This document shows positions 63,926 to 64,000 of a stretch of 64,000 nucleotides of DNA, one piece after another. The position numbers were made by a program, and so were the translations under genes. Location of the stretch: positions 41,578,221 to 41,642,220 of the forward strand of contig NC_134643.1 in the NCBI RefSeq assembly GCF_030463565.1, written 5' to 3'. Position 1 is the stretch's first letter, and every line of letters begins with the position of its first letter. The notes beneath the pieces were generated by a model, which was given only the letters and a program-made list of their open reading frames with translations, searched no databases and was not told where the DNA came from. The stretch comes from Pelecanus crispus (taxonomy: Eukaryota > Chordata > Aves > Pelecaniformes > Pelecanidae).

Positions 63926-64000
63926 AGAGCATTGGGGAAGCACTACCAGGTGTTATCACTGAGTCTCCAGACTTTTACCGCGTCTTTGTAATTTGTACTT

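Overview
The window is nuclear DNA from a bird. The evidence is three CR1 LINE fragments with the typical tandem ATTCTATGA 3' end, three long terminal repeats of one avian endogenous retrovirus family, and a vertebrate intron/exon gene whose product reads as tetraspanin-8. I cannot name the species. There is no operon structure, CRISPR array, rRNA or tRNA. Almost all short ORFs in the window are chance frames in A+T-rich intergenic or intronic DNA.

The one gene I can establish is TSPAN8, on the minus strand, with coding sequence from 63723 down to 48420. I assembled eight coding exons by hand. All seven introns are GT-AG and all seven junctions fall between codons. The product is 240 residues with four membrane segments, the CCG motif and six cysteines in the large extracellular loop. 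The start codon has a strong context and an in-frame upstream stop. An AATAAA signal lies about 210 bases past the stop codon. TATA-like and HNF1/FOX-like motifs lie about 165 to 205 bases upstream of the start.

Left of TSPAN8, roughly 48 kb holds no gene I recognise. From mammalian gene order PTPRR would be expected on this side, but I found none of its exons. This stretch contains: two solo LTRs of one family in opposite orientation (17617-18171 and 19247-19817); a 5'-truncated CR1 with an unbroken C-terminal reverse-transcriptase frame (37909-38668); two older CR1 fragments (40495-40733 and 44317-44391); and a truncated provirus. The provirus keeps its 5' LTR (45461-46050), a tRNA-Lys-type primer binding site and a leader with 48-base tandem repeats (44941-45107).

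Between that provirus and the TSPAN8 3' end are two unexplained items. One is a plus-strand frame that looks like a signal-peptide first exon with a strong splice donor (46364-46487). The other is a compact G+C-rich block (47215-47560). These, together with several compositionally unusual intergenic blocks (around 34 to 36 kb), are the main candidates for undescribed function. None is proven.
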